A DNA stretch of 64,000 bases from Lunularia cruciata (GCA_948567375.1 OX419757.1:28576732-28640731), one strand, 5' to 3'. Numbered from the stretch's first letter, positions 43,931 through 57,172 are shown. Notes: generated by a model from the letters alone, not told the origin. Made by a program: numbers and translations.

Positions 43931-46900
43931 TACATTCAGACATGCAAAGGAGGGGTATTTTGTCATAACACTGCCAATTAATATCAATGACAAGTAACAA
44001 CCGCAACAAATTCATATGAAACAAGCAGCAGCAAAGTTTTTCAAAAATGCTAAGAATCATCTTATAGATAAGATATGGTAGTTTCCATAGTTATAGTACA
44101 AGATATTTTGTATTTATATATGTTGTATATAGTTAGTTAAGATACAACAAAAAGATCTTGTGTTATTACTATCACTTGACATAATAGCGGTATATAACAA
44201 GAGGTGGAGGTAGCCATTCCATGTAAACCGTACCTACTAAAGACTTAGGTTTAGATAAGTCGATAAGATGTGATTAACACTGACCATCTTAGATGCAACT
44301 AGGGGATATAGATCCAGTAGCTACAATACATTGTAGCTATTGGATCTCTTTTGCAAGTAAGTATGAATGCATATAGGGCTTAGATCCAATGTTTATTAAG
44401 TTCATTTGGTGCATATTTTTATTGTAATAAACATAGCTTATACAATCAAGACTGTCAAATTGGTGTATGTGTGTGTCTCTACTCTTTGTATGAATGTTTA
44501 CATACTTAGTTACTTAGTTGTAAAGAATTTTGGCATGGAGGTGTAAGCATTGGAGTGAAGGAATCATTGGTGTGGAACTAGAGGATGGATCTCTAGATGC
44601 TCAACATAAGTCATGAACAATATTGTAATAGAATTTTATATGTATAGGTATTGTTACGTAACACAAATGGGGAGACCAAGCAACAGGAGCCATTCTAACC
44701 TCCTATAAAATTTAGCCTTCTAGGAAGCATTGACTACTATGTTCAAGCATAAGCATCAAAGTGATCAGCACCCTTGGAAGATCTTACTCCCTTTTAGTTT
44801 GCACATTTTAGGACACTATTTGTAAGACATCCGTATATTGCCAATCTCATACAACACGAACTTTGTGATGTGATTGTCTATCATAGTATTTATAAATGTC
44901 TTGACGGTAGTACTTAGGAATTTGGTTGAGCAGCAAGGAAGGTGATGAAATTCCAAGGTGAAGTGACTTTCATTACAATTGAACCATCAGAATCATAAAT
45001 CCTTCTGATTATATCTGTTGTGAGCGTGATTATTGGTGATTTTCTTTTTTCATAGTGCACCACCAATGATGACTCTACACTCTTCTAGGAATGACTTTGC
45101 TCAAAAGGTTAAATATGAACAATAGATTGCTATATAGTGACATTATATCTTCATTTTTAGTCATTTCCAACCTATATCCTTGAGAGAAAGACCCGTACTT
45201 ACCAATTATACCATTAGTACATCAACACTTGGTTTTAATAAATATAATTTTCTAATAAGGTTCTCATGAAAGTAAATCTAACATGTTTGTCTTCACTTAA
45301 AAAGTTCAATTTTAGTAGCTGGATCAAATAGATTATAAGTAGATGTATAAAATTTTCATCTATAGATGACCTTTTATGAATTTTTTGCCATGATCAAACT
45401 AATATGATTTTTAGACATAAGATCATTGCTTGACTTTAGGAAGAGCTTTTTCTAAGATTTGATGGGCTAAAAGGATGCAAACTTTGAGGATAAACAACCT
45501 ATAAATTCTCCTATAATTTTTTCTAAAATTTTGACAAAATACCTAAACTTATAAATGGTTTGATGGACCAAGGAGTTGTCATGTTGATGATTTGAGCCCT
45601 TTTCATATGTTTATGGATATAATTATAAGATTATCCTGCATTGGAAAATGTAAGATCCCTCTTAACCTACTTGTTAAAATTTCTAACTAAAATGAATGCA
45701 TATTTTAGATATTTATAGTTTATGCTACTCTTAACTGAATTTCTTATGAAAAATTATAAGATGAGAAATGAAAATCACTTCTCTTATTACGTATTTGTGA
45801 ATTTTGAGATTATGTTGCTGCATACTTTTTAATTTTCAAGGTCCCAATCTAACCTCATCCTATCTAATAAATATTTATAATAAATTATGATTATAATATG
45901 TATTGAGTTATTTTAACATGTTACCTTTTTAACTGGTATCATATCTGTATATCTTCTATCATTGGGGAAACTTTTACAATGTCTTTTATATATGAAAATT
46001 TTGGATATGTGTATGATGGATAAGATTATTCATGTGAAAGATGATGAATATCTGCTTGCTCTCCAACCGCATAGAGCAGTCTCTACTATATATAGCAGTC
46101 TTCACCATAGTAATATCTTAACTATTGACTTAGTCCCTAGAATATAATTACATGGAAACCTTATAATATGTGGGAATGATAACATGGAACAAGGATAAAC
46201 TTTTATGTTTGGAAGAAGCGAGGGATACCATAGATCTTTCATGTTTCTTGTTCCAATGTTGAGTTGAAGAAGAATTATTGCCTTTTACTCATATTATAAA
46301 TCAAATTTAGATCAATTAGACACCGCTTGTCCATTGGTGAATCCTCCACTCTCCCTCTTGGGCATTAAGATGTCATAGTTGTAGGTTGGAACAAGATAGT
46401 TTATCTAACTCTAAAATTGATGAAAGATAATTTGTGGTTTATAAAGATATATATATAGTGCTTTTCGAAATACAACCATCCTTGAGGTGGTGGATGGAAT
46501 GATGATATTCTGATTCATACAAAGACATCTCAAGCAAAAATATACTTCATTTACTGTTGAAATAATGAATTACTCTTCATTGACAAGGACAATCTAATAA
46601 ATAATGAAAAGTGGATTATATTAAGAAGTACATTCTAGCATATAGGTTCTGAAAAGTGGAAAAAAGAAAACCAAGATTAGCTAGTAACCTCACAAATTGG
46701 GAGGAAAGAACACAATCTGGTTAGGAGGAAAAAATTTGAAAACCACGATTAGCTCAAAACCTCTACTTAAAGGACCCATACCAAAACTGAGAGGTTATGA
46801 GAGGACAAAGAGGAGAACAGTGCATCTCAGTTGGAAAAAATATAGGAAATTATAATAGCTAGGTTGATCTTGTAAAAGAACCCAGGGTATCCCACAAATT

Positions 46901-47451
46901 TAGATGGCCATAATTCTTGAAATGTCCATAGAAAAGCTTTTTGGGTGTATGAGACATTTCATTCTTTTCCGGGACAAAATCAGGGAAGGGTTATGGGACA
47001 AAAGGGGATTTAGGAGTCATGCATGCAAAGTTAAGAATGAATGCAATTGTTACATATAGTTTTGTAAGTAGTTGATATGTGGAAGTAAGAGGACCTTGGT
47101 TTACTGGTCCCAAATATCAAAAATTGTCACATAAAAGAATAACAGGCCTTGATTTCCCACTTTCAAATTTCAAAATTTGGAGATGTTTGTAGAATTCATT
47201 GTGGATTTTTTCCTCCCACAAGCACACTTTGAGGGTGAAATTGAGATTCAAAGTGCAAAATCAAGGTAGTTGTTTCCATAGCAAGAAGCCTTCTTTGTGA
47301 TCATCCATGTTAAAAAATCAAAGCCAAACTTTAGGTGGCATATGAAGAAATTAAGGATGTTATTGTCACCAATTTTAGGCATACTTGCACCAACTTTGCA
47401 GATTTTGAATTTGATCTATTGAGTACATATAATTGGTTCAACTATGGATAG

Positions 47452-48032
47452 TGTAATATTGATAGCTAGACATATTTTCTAGAGGTAAAAATTGGCTTAG
47501 TAACATCTAGAAGGATGTTATATATGATGGAATAAGTAGATTAGATAAAAATATCACCAAAAGAGTACTTCTACTAATAGTGCAGGAGTTGAAACACCTT
47601 GAAAACTTTAGAGCTAATTTGGAGGCCTAAGTGGATGAATTAAGCCTTGAAAATGGCAACAATGGACCCACTTGGAAGGAAAGGCTTGCCTTCCCCCTCT
47701 ACTATTTGTCTTGTTGAGAGCTATCCGATGATATCTCGTCCATGCAATTTTGAGCTTCTTATAGGAAGATTCCTTAAAGATTCTTTTTGGTCAAACTTGT
47801 TTGACCAATCAAATAGGACAAGAAAAAACATGTCATCCATCCACACAACTAATTTAAGGGTGGAGCTTGCTGACATGTCATTAATCCATATATCTAATTC
47901 AAGGGTGGAGCTTCCTTTGAGGGGATCCTCTTTACTATATAATAAAAACAATATGCTCCTTTGGGGCATCAAAGTATTGAGTATGAAGCTTTGTGTTTCT
48001 TTTAGGAGTTCTCATGTCCTCAAAATATTACA
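47452..48032 (+). repeat. 5' LTR of element B
   Basis: Begins TGTAATATTGATAGCTAG and ends AAAATATTACA just before the primer-binding site. It is homologous to the solo LTR at 39369-40113 but without that copy's internal duplication. A TATA-like TATATAATAAAAAC is near 47935. Confidence 0.8.
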
Positions 48033-48033
48033 A

Positions 48034-48045
48034 TGGTATTAGAGC
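48034..48045 (+). other. Primer-binding site of element B
   Basis: TGGTATTAGAGC, one base off the common plant TGGTATCAGAGC that pairs with the 3' end of initiator tRNA-Met. It lies one base after the LTR end. Confidence 0.8.
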
Positions 48046-48794
48046 AAGTGTTTCAATCCAAGAGAGAGGATCACCCCTCTTTGAAGAACACATGCTACTA
48101 AGATTGAGTAATTTTGAAGGGAGAAAACATAGTGCAATTGATAGGAGCGGTGTGTTAGGAAAGGATTGGATGGAGGTACTTGAAGGAAAATTTGTTGCAC
48201 CTTGCTTTCCATTCTTGAAGCCATTCTATATCAAGATTATATACGTCCAACGTGAGCAAGTGAGAATATATCTAGTTTATCATTTTGGAGCAAAGTTCAT
48301 GGACATAGTGATGAATTCACCAAACCTATTGATTCTACCTTTGGTGATATATGAGAAAAAGTGAGATTTTACACTCTATATATGGTTATGATACAATGGA
48401 TCTGAATATAAAAATCCTCTACCTTTCAACACATAAATAGAAATCCATAACATGGTTAGACCAAAGTGATATTTAGGGATCCTTTAGTCCGCAATTTTGG
48501 TGACAAATATTATCAACAAGTGATAGCATCTAAGGTCCCAATTGTATTCCCAATAGTCCATGCCCACTTGTGAGTGATCATATTAACTCTCTATTGAAGT
48601 AAGTAGTGATTGAATTTTACTGTGTGTATGAATCATGGAGCCCTAGTCGCAATATTTGATGCAAGGAATGTAGGGGATATTGAACAAGTTTTGGGAGATC
48701 AAGATGACCATGGTGGTATTGCAAAGTCAAGTACAATACCTTCAAGGTTGACAAGGCAATGCATGAAGGAGAACCATCTCAAAACCCGGTATAA
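48046..48794 (+). other. Leader of element B
   Basis: The roughly 750-bp untranslated leader between the primer-binding site and the likely gag start. ORFs inside it (for example near 48610) show no gag or other signal. Confidence 0.5.
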
Positions 48795-48838
48795 ATGGCT
48801 GAAGTACATGGAGAGCCACTCATGTCAATGACACCAAT

Positions 48839-49248
48839 TGTAACAATATGGAGTTTAGCAACAAAGTTAGTTAGGGCTAATAAAGTAGAAAATAGACCAA
48901 ATTAGCTAAAATATTCTAGAAGCATCTAGGAAGCTTCTTTGGAAGCTTAGCTTGCACCCAAGAAGGTAGCTTCTAGAAGGAAGTTTCTACAAGTCTCCAA
49001 CTAGCTTAGCTTTCACGCCAAGGAGGCGGCTTCTAGAAAGAAGTTTCTTGAGAAGCTTCTCGGTTAATTTGGCTTGCACTCCAAGAAAGGGCCCAAGGAA
49101 GCTTCTTGAGACGCTTCTCAAGAGTCCCAATGGTCCTTATAAATATTAAAGCCAAAGCTCATGCTAGGCATTTGGAGTTTCCCTACTCAAGTGTCCCAAT
49201 GTGATATTCCATTCTCCTATTTTCTCTCCTTGATCTTGGTCTTTTACA
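48839..49248 (+). repeat. 5' LTR of element A
   Basis: Starts TGTAACAATATGGAGTTTAG and ends CTTTTACA. It contains several GAAGCTTC palindromes and a TATAAATA box near 49137-49145. Homologous LTRs flank elements C and D. Confidence 0.9.
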
Positions 49249-49249
49249 T

Positions 49250-49261
49250 TGGTATCATAGC
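49250..49261 (+). other. Primer-binding site of element A
   Basis: TGGTATCATAGC, one mismatch from the TGGTATCAGAGC complement of initiator tRNA-Met, one base after the LTR end. Confidence 0.85.
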
Positions 49262-49289
49262 AAGAATGGGATAAATGGAATTTATGGAC

Positions 49290-50400
49290 CACCAAATTCA
49301 TTTCTGCCAAACTATTGGGATTGTCATGTCCAAGTACTACCCAAGCATTGTTTCACATAGTTCATCACCTCATGCTTTGGGCAAGATTTTCTAAATACAA
49401 TTGCCTTGTCCAAGGAACCTTTGGTACTTCCGGTTGTAACTTATGGAGAATGAGGGATGTGTTGCATCTATTTGTTAATAATTAGATAAATTGGAGATGG
49501 TGTGATAGAGTAATAACCATTGTAGCAATGCTCAAGGATATCATTGTTATGCAACAACAAATTGAGCACCTTACTCAATTGTTGGATGAACAAGACCATC
49601 AACTACAAGAGCATGCAGAGAGAATATTAGTTTGAGAAGAAGAAGATCAAATCCGATTTCCAAAACCCAAGGTTTTTGAAGGCAAGAATCTCTCAAATGC
49701 AATGGAGAATATTGTTTTTGACTACAAATGTTATTTCAAAGCTACCAATCTTCAAGATGAACGGAAACAAATTCTCTTGGCTTCCAACTAATTGGATGGA
49801 GTAGCAAAGCTATGATGGCAATTTTGAGTGGAGCAAGCTAAAAGGCAAATTTTTGCACCAATCTTGAGATGTGAAAAATTCAAGAGTGCAATAATTGGTC
49901 AATTCTAAGTTATAAATGCCACACAAGCTCAACAAGATAGCTTGGTAGAGTTGAAGTAGATTGGTTTTGTAAGAAGTTACATCATGCAATTCCAAAACAA
50001 CTTCATGCAAATTCCAGATATATTGAAGGTGAAGCTTTGGATCAATTTGTGAGGGGCTTGAAGTCATGAACCAAATTAGAGGTAACTATGCAAGAACTAC
50101 AACACTTGGAGGAAGCCATGTGGTTGGCCAAACGCTTTGATTCCTTGGTTGCAACAATTTGGTCTTGAGCTTGACCTCCACAAAACCTACCAATACATTA
50201 CACATGGATGGGGGAGCTGGAACCAATGGAGATTGATGCCATTCAACAAAGATCACTTGGCACTACAGATAGAGAAAAACTACAAAAAAAATGGTGGTTA
50301 TCTCTATTTTTGTCAAATCTTACATTGCATTGCTAAATCTCCACTCAAGAATAAGCAACCTTGACAAGTCACCAAGATGGATTTTGTAGAGTAGAATGAT
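49290..50400 (+). pseudogene. Gag of element A
   Basis: A stop-ridden region with gag-like segments: IEHLTQLLDEQDHQLQEH (coiled helix), FPKPKVFEGKNLSNAME, FDYKCYFKATNL and, near 50275-50340, NGGYLYFCQILHCIAKSP, a decayed zinc knuckle. Gag would form the particle shell. The start is not fixed because stops lie close to any candidate Met. Confidence 0.6.
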
Positions 50401-53400
50401 CAAGGAATCCTAATAAGAGATTTTAAGCCACTTGTTGGAAACTTGATTAGTTCTAATGGGATCAAAGGCTCAACTTATGCAAGTTTGGTTCACTTGCAAG
50501 GTATGATATCTGATCATGGTTGTAGGACTTTGGTTGATTCACGAAGTTTTGAAAATTGCTTATCCATGCAATTAGCAAAGGAATTATCTATTCCTATAAG
50601 ACCAATAATTGGAAGTAGATTGATGATGGTGGATGGTTGAAAGGGGTATGGATTCCGTACCTTGCATCTTGTTACCTTCAAGATTGGGAAAGAGTATTTA
50701 GAGTGTATGAGTTTTGTAGTGGCACATCTACATTATGATGTCATTCTAGGTCTACCTTGGCTTGAATGTCATAAGGTTCAATTTGATTGAAACCGATGAC
50801 AAATTTAAGTACAACACCAAGGTATGAATTTTTTATTAGGTTGTTTGGCACCTCTGAGTAAGACACCTAAGAATAGTCAGTCCGAGGATGGGAAGTTTGT
50901 TGAGAAGGTACCTATTGAGCAAGCTTTCAAAGGAGACAAGTTCCAAGATGGGAAGTTTGTCAAGAAAGCAACCATGGAGTAAGCTTTGAAGTGCATGAGT
51001 CCTTAGATGGGAATTTTATCAATGAAGCAACCATAGAGCAAGCTTTGGAGGAAGATGAGTCTATTTTTGCAGTGTGGATCAAGCCTATTGCACAAGGAGA
51101 ATCTAAGGAGAGTCAATAGCCTCATTAAGCAATGGTTGATCAAATAGTGCAGGGGTTTGCGTGCATGTTTCTTGATGATCTGCCAAAGGGATTACCCTCT
51201 GATTGTGGTGTGCCCTTCAAGATTGAGTTATTGCCAAGGAGTACTCCAATGACTAGACCAATCTATCGGCTCTCACCAAAGGAGTTAGAGGAGTTGTGAA
51301 CAATACTAATGGAGTTGTTGGAGAAGAATTTCATACAACATAGTATATCTCCTTTGGGAGCGCCAAAACTATTTGTCCAAAAGAAGGATGGAGGACTTTG
51401 TTTTTGTATTGATATCATGGGCCCAATAAACAAACAATGAAGAATGCATATCTCTTGCCTCAAATTGATGACTTGCTTGATCAATTGAGTGGAGTAAAAT
51501 ACTTCTCCAAGTTAGATCTTTGCAACCGCTATTGGCAAATCCCCATTGATTGGGAAGATGAGTAAGAGATTGTCTTTTGCACAAGGTATGGGTATTTTGA
51601 GTAGCAAGTTTTACTTTTTGGGCTCATTAATGCTCCAACAGTCTTCATGGATCAGATGCATTGGATGTTGGATGGACTATTGGATTGATTGTGGTGGTGT
51701 TCTTGGATGATATCTTAATTTATGGCAAGATAAAGGCAAAACATGTGAATCATGTATGAGAAGTCCTTAAATGACTATGATAATCAAAATTTTATTGCAA
51801 GGAGTCAAAGTGTGCACTTTGGCAAAAGGAAGTTACTTTCTTGGGTCAGAAGATCTCATTGGAGGGGATCAAGATGGAAGAGGAGAAAATCAAGGCCATT
51901 AATCATTGATCTATTCCAAAGGATGCTATAGAAGTATGGGCATTTAATGGAATGGCCAGTTTTTACCAATGGTTCATCCACTATTATGCCCATGTTGTTG
52001 TACCATTGATTGATCTCTTAGAGAAGAACTCAAGCTCTCAATGAACCACCATGCACAAAGAAGTATTCCAAAAGCTAAAACATGTGGTGTCTTCAAGACC
52101 CATTCTTCAACCATATGATCCTCAACTACCTTGTGTGGTTGATTTTGATGCTTCTACCTTTGTAATTGGAGTTATGTTGCAGCAAGAATTCCTAGATGGA
52201 TTACATCTCATTGCCTTTGTGTCTCACAGATTAAATACAACACAATGGAATTTCTTTGCTTGAGATTGAGAACAATTAGCAATGGTATATGTGACCAAGG
52301 TATGGAGGCATTATGTCTTGGAGAAACAAGTGATCATGTGAACTGATCACAAACCTTTGTTACAAATATTACACTTGAAATACATGAAGAGTAGATATCA
52401 TCAATGGGAGGAACAACTACAGTTTTTTGACATCAAACTTGAGTACAAACCTAGTCGGTTCCATGTAATCCCCAATGCTTTATTACAATGATCTGATTTG
52501 AAGTCTCTTCTACTCATCACGGTGGCAATTATAAAAGTATCAATTCACTCCGAAGTCCAAATTGAGTTTAAGATCACTTTACAACAAGATCCTTTCTTTC
52601 AGATGGTACAAGGTTGTCTTGCAACATGCGACAAGGAGTACAACAACTTTTCTTTCAAGGAAGGCCTTCATTTTGTGAGAATCAGATTTATGTTATAGCC
52701 AAGGAGTGATCTCCAACTTGTGCACCTCCAAGAAGCCCATGACTTATCAATCATTGGTCACATAGGTGTGGAAAAGACCTTGGGTACTCTTCAACACCAA
52801 TGGTGGTGGCCCAACATGATACAAGATGTTTGAGACTTCATCCGATCGTGTGAGAGTTGCCAATGCAACAAGACCAACAACCAAAACTTGAGTGGACTCC
52901 TTCAACCACTCCCCATTCCGTCTACTCAATGGGAACACATGAACTTGGATCTCATCACGTCCTTGCCTAAGATGAAGCGAGGTCACACAATGATTGTGGT
53001 GTTTGTGGATAAGCTTAGTAAGCAAATCTATTTGGCACCAATCTTTGATACCTTGGATGCTCCAACATTAGCATAGATCTACTTTGACCCTACCTTCAAG
53101 CATCATAGGATACCTTGTGTACTCATCTCCAACCATGATCCTCAATTCATTGGGAAATTCTAGCAAGCACTCTTCCAAATACTCAACACCAAGCTTGCTT
53201 GTGTCCATGACCTATCATCCTCAAACTGATGGACAAACTAAACAAGCAAATTCCACCTTGGAGGATATGCTTTGTGCCTTTTTCAACATCCACCATACCA
53301 ATTGGGGTGAATGTCTTATAGCTACGGAGTTTCATACAATAATTCCAAAATAGGCAAGCATCGGATTCTCTCCTTTCTTCCTTAATTTTGGCCAAGATCC

Positions 53401-53840
53401 ACTTGTTCTAGATTCCCTTCTTGCTTCTCCTCCATCTCATGTCCCTCATACTTCCACCTTCTTGAACACCATATTCTAATTCCTCCAACAAGCTAAATCT
53501 CATCTCCTTGTTGCTCAAAATTGACAAAAACAATATGCGGACCACCATCGTCATAATCTTACCTTTCAAGTCAATGATAAATTCATGCTCTCCTCTATTA
53601 ACCTACCCCTCCCACTTGATACCCAAGTTTGTAAACTTGCCCTTAATTGGAGAGGACCCTTTGATGTCACCCAAATTGTCTCTCATGTTGCTTATCAACT
53701 TGTCTTGCTTTGTCATATGCACATCTACCCTATCTTTCATATTTCCAAGTTGAAACCCTTTGTTCCTAACCCATCTTATTTTTCCTCTCATGTCCAACCT
53801 CCTCCTCCTCCTCCCATCCCTATCAATGATCATGAGGAGT
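50401..53840 (+). pseudogene. Pol of element A: protease, RT, RNase H, integrase
   Basis: Protease: LVDSRSFENCLS near 50530-50565, with D-S-R in place of D-S-G. RT: about 51170-51780, with [22 protein letters not shown] and the catalytic FLDDIL near 51700-51720. RNase H: ORF 52051-52263 with FDASTFVIGVMLQQ and FVSHRLN, then TDHKPLLQILH near 52340. Integrase: HIGVEKTLGTL, CESCQCNKT (zinc binding) and NLDLITSLPK, VFVDKLSKQI in the core (52750-53080), then a Pro-rich tail. Many stops and frameshifts; nonfunctional. The order is Ty3/gypsy. Confidence 0.85.
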
Positions 53841-53842
53841 AA

Positions 53843-54010
53843 GAAGTTGATTGTATCCTTGCACGTCGCCACATTCAACAAGGTCGTTGACAACATATGG
53901 AGTACAAGGTCCTTTGGAAAGGGTATCTTCTTTATGATGCCACATGGGAACCTCTTTCTCATCTCCAAAATGCACAAATGACCATCCAGGAGTTTGAGGC
54001 TTCAATGGTA
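53843..54010 (+). pseudogene. Chromodomain of element A
   Basis: EVDCILARR, then YKVLWKGYLLYDATWEPLS and LQNAQMTIQEFE, the typical chromodomain pattern (Y-x-V-x-W-K-G-Y, then T-W-E-P) at the integrase C terminus of chromoviruses. In such elements it binds methylated histone tails and directs integration to matching chromatin. One TGA stop interrupts it. Confidence 0.85.
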
Positions 54011-54042
54011 CAAGGACGTCACCAACTAGTGGTGGGAGAATA

Positions 54043-54468
54043 TGTAACAATATGGAGTTTAGTGAGAAAGTTAGTTAGGACTAACAAAGTAGAAAATAGA
54101 CCAAATTAGCCTAGAATATTCTAGAAGCATCTAGGAAGCTTCTTTGGAAGCTTCTCGGCTAGCTTAGCTTCCACCTTAAGTAGGTAGTTTCTAGAAGGAA
54201 GCTTCTAGAAGCTTCTAACTAGCTTAGCTTGCATGCCAAGTAGGCAATTTCTAGAAAGAAGTTTCTTGAGAAGCTTCTCAATTAACTTGGCTTGCACTCC
54301 AAGAAAGCGGCTCAAGGAAGCTTCTTGAGAAGCTTCTCAAGAGCCTTGTATGGTCTCTATAAATACCAAAGTCAAAGCTCATGCTAGGCATTTGGAGTTT
54401 CTCACACTCAAGCTTCCCAATGTGATCTTCCATTCTCCTATTTCTCTCCTTGATCTAGGTCTTTTACA
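54043..54468 (+). repeat. 3' LTR of element A
   Basis: Starts TGTAACAATATGGAGTTTAG after the purine tract GGTGGGAGAATA and ends CTTTTACA. It carries the alternating GAA/TTC block at 54198-54215 and TATAAATA at 54358-54365. Confidence 0.9.
54198..54215 (+). promoter_or_regulatory. Heat-shock-element-like array in the LTR of element A
   Basis: GAAGCTTCTAGAAGCTTC gives four contiguous nGAAn/nTTCn modules in alternating direction at five-base spacing, a full match to the heat-shock factor consensus. It lies about 145 bp upstream of a TATAAATA box. Function is not shown, and the GAAGCTTC palindromes are common throughout this LTR family. Confidence 0.55.
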
Positions 54469-55429
54469 CTAACCCCAATCAACAATGAAACCACATTGTT
54501 ACTATGAATGAAGAAGATGTGCAACATCAAGCCTTACAAAGGACAATATTCCATGGGAGTAAGTAATGGAAAACTAGATTTCAAGAATGCATTGATACTT
54601 TTAATTATTCACAACTTAGATCACCGACCATTTCATAGGCATGTTTGCATGTGAGTACTTGACCGATAAAGCCCTCACATATTAAAATGCCTATGAACAA
54701 TTAATGTTAGTAGAAGGAAGAAAGATCACTTGTATGGCAATGCAAGAAGGGTTGTTGAAGAATTTCTAATCCGTGGATTCCATGTAGATGGCCTGAACTC
54801 AATTATAGAGGTTGAAGCAAAAGAATAACATTCAAGAGTATATGGAGGTATTTCTTGATCTATAGGTCACAATAATTGATGAGTCCAGCAAAAGCTCCTA
54901 AAAATTTTAAATGGGAATTAAAAGAGCAAATTTTCCAAGAGATAGTGGTACAAAATCCTTGTACTATTTTTGAAGCCATTGCATGTGCTCAAAGAATAGC
55001 AAGGGCGCTTGGAAGAGGTGAAGGAGTAGTCCAAACTCAACATTATATAGCTGAAATACCACACTTTGGTAGACAAATTCCTATGGAATTGGGCAACATT
55101 TGATTTTGAGACCAAGGAGCATGACCGTTCCAAGGAGAACGGGGATGGGTCAAAGAAAGAAGAGATAAAGTCCCACAAGGAGAAGGGGCTCAAGCAAAAC
55201 AATGATGTTGTTACAATGGCCAAGTTGGGCACATAGCCATCAATTGTTGTGCTCATCTTCCTAGAGGCTCTTGGCCTCCGTACAAGAAACCTTTGAACAA
55301 CGTGGAACAAAGAATTGAAGAAGAGGATATTGAAATCACATAGAAAAATGATCACCAATAAATGTACCTTGTGGTCTTATTGGCTCAATGGAAAAGAGTA
55401 AAAGCAAGGAGAAGAAGAGGACAAGTGTG

Positions 55430-56663
55430 TAAAGGTGGAAGAAGACAAACACACAACTGATTGTCATAAATGGAGCACTAGAAGGAAATCAAGTGAGGGT
55501 ATTAATAAACCCCAAAACAACAAAGAATTTCTTGTCTTGCTTTGTTGCAATAAGGTTGGGAATGGAATTGGAGAAAGATAAGAATGATGAAGTAGAGTTA
55601 CCTAATGGTTAGACAAAGAGGATTGAGTCATTACCTAGAAAGATAACACTCTCTATAGGAGAGTATCAAGAAGCAATTGAGTGGCAAGTGATATGGTTAA
55701 CTTGTTATGATGCAATCTTAGGTATGCTATGGATAGAGCACTACAACCTCATGGTTGATTGTAGAAAGAAAGTAGTGAGAACTAGCCAATGGAAGATCTT
55801 TGGTGTTAAAGAAAGATCACAAAGGCAATAACTTCTTCTCTATGTCATAGTGATAACATCTATTGGTAAGAAAAATAGATGTTTCATAGGTCTAATAAGA
55901 GAAGTCTAGAGTGCAAAACCCAATAGAAAAATTCTTGAGAAATTGAAAGATGTGGTCAATGAGTTTCAAGATATCTTTTAGGATGATTTACTCTCAAGAT
56001 TATCACCAAAAAGGAGAGTAGATTATAAAATTGAGATATTTCCTTAGAACATACCTCCTTGTTAGGCCCCATATCAACTATCAACTCATGAGTTGGAGGA
56101 ATGTAAGGCTCAAACCAATGATATGTTACAAAAAGGTTATCCAACCTAGTGTATCACCATATGGGGCTCTTATCTTGTTTGTGAAGATGAAGGACAAGAC
56201 AATGTGCATATGCATTGACTATCAAGGACTAAATCAACAAACAATGAAGAACAAATACCCATTACCTTGCATGAATGACTTGTTTGATCAACTTAATGGG
56301 GCAAAGCACTTCACCAAACTTGATCTATGGAGCAATTACAACCAAATTAGGATTGTGGAGGATGACATACACAAAATTGCCCTTTGAACAAGGTATAGGC
56401 ACTTTGAGTACTTGGTGATGACATTTTTTCTCACCAACGTACCTACCACATTCATGAGTTTGATAAATGATATATTTTATCCATACTTTGATAAATATAT
56501 TTTCATTTTCCTAGATGACATCTTAGTCAATAGCAAGATGATAATGGAGCACAAGCAACATCTACAAGAACTCCTCCAAATTCTATGACAAAAATAATTA
56601 TATGCCAAAATCTCAAAGTGCAAGTTTGGCAAGTCTGAAGTAGACTACTTAGGACATAAAATA
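55430..56663 (+). pseudogene. Protease and reverse transcriptase of element B, cut by element C
   Basis: A retropepsin-like segment near 55490-55570 reads VLINPKTTKNFLS, the place of the usual D-x-G active site, here N-P-K. RT follows: an ORF at 56031-56387 has [32 protein letters not shown] and [15 protein letters not shown], and then FLDDILVNSK near 56505-56535, the catalytic F/Y-x-D-D. The sequence reaches DYLGHKI, the link to RNase H, where element C is inserted at 56664. Stops and a frameshift near 56386 show decay. Confidence 0.8.
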
Positions 56664-57159
56664 TATAATAATATGGAGCTTACCAATGAGTTAGTTGAGA
56701 CTAGCAAAGTTGCAAATAGGCCAAACTAGCTAAGAATATCCTAGAAGCATCTAAGAAGCTACTTGGCACCTTCCAAGTGTTGGGTAGTTTGTATGTCAAA
56801 GAGGAAGCTTCCCAAGCAACTTCCTCCTTGGGAAGCTTCTTGGCTAGTTTAGCTTACATGCCAAGTAGATGGCTTCTAGAAGGAAGCTTCTTGGCTAGCT
56901 TAGCTTACTTGTCAAGTAGGTAGTTTCTAAAAGGAAGTTTCTTGAGAAGCTTCTTGGTTAACTTGGTTTGCACTCCGAGCAAGTGGCTTTTAAGAAGCTT
57001 CTTGTGAAGCTTTTCAAGAGCCTTGTATATTTCCCTATAAATACCAAAGCCTACACTCATGTTAGGCATTTGGTGTTTCACTCATTCAAGTATCCCAATG
57101 TGATCTTCCACTCCAGTCTTCCATTCTCCTATTTCTCTCCTTGGTCTTGGTCTTTTACA
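56664..57159 (+). repeat. 5' LTR of element C
   Basis: Starts TATAATAATATGGAGCTTAC, homologous to the LTR of element A, and ends GGTCTTTTACA. It has GAAGCTTC palindromes and a TATAAATA box near 57036-57043. Confidence 0.88.
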
Positions 57160-57160
57160 T

Positions 57161-57172
57161 TGGTACCAGAGC
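57161..57172 (+). other. Primer-binding site of element C
   Basis: TGGTACCAGAGC, one mismatch from the initiator tRNA-Met complement TGGTATCAGAGC. Confidence 0.85.

Larger units (their letters stand above)
40114..47451. other. AT-rich spacer
   Basis: About 7 kb with very short ORFs, long A/T runs and no recognisable coding region. It contains a minisatellite (43420-43930) with a strong hairpin inside. Much of it may be ancient transposon sequence, but I could not assign any. Confidence 0.5.
48839..54474 (+). mobile_element. Chromovirus-type Ty3/gypsy element A, nested in B
   Basis: LTRs at 48839-49248 and 54043-54468 flank gag, protease, RT, RNase H, integrase and a chromodomain. The 5-bp flank CCAAT (48834-48838) reappears at 54475-54479, six bases beyond the LTR end, and the gag frame of element B continues there, which fixes A as an insertion in B. 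Stops and frame changes show that it is inactive. Confidence 0.88.
48795..55330 (+). pseudogene. Gag of element B, split by element A
   Basis: The ATG at 48795 opens MAEVHGEPLMSMTP, cut after 14 codons by element A at 48838. The frame resumes at about 54480 with a gag-like region (FNYSQL, then PAKAPKNFKWELKEQIFQEI and AIACAQRIARALGRG near 54880-55020). A nucleocapsid knuckle near 55200-55245 reads CYNGQVGHIAINC, where the second Cys of CX2CX4HX4C is replaced by Gly. Several stops lie in between, so the gene is dead. Gag would form the particle shell. Confidence 0.65.

Noticed and set aside
43637-43981. A 114-codon plus-strand ORF
   Set aside because: It is produced by the CTTGTACTC minisatellite and has no protein features apart from repetition.
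47647-48364. ORFs of 131 and 123 codons in the left part of element B
   Set aside because: They fall in the LTR and leader of element B, and the LTR is recognised by its match to the solo LTR and the adjacent primer site.
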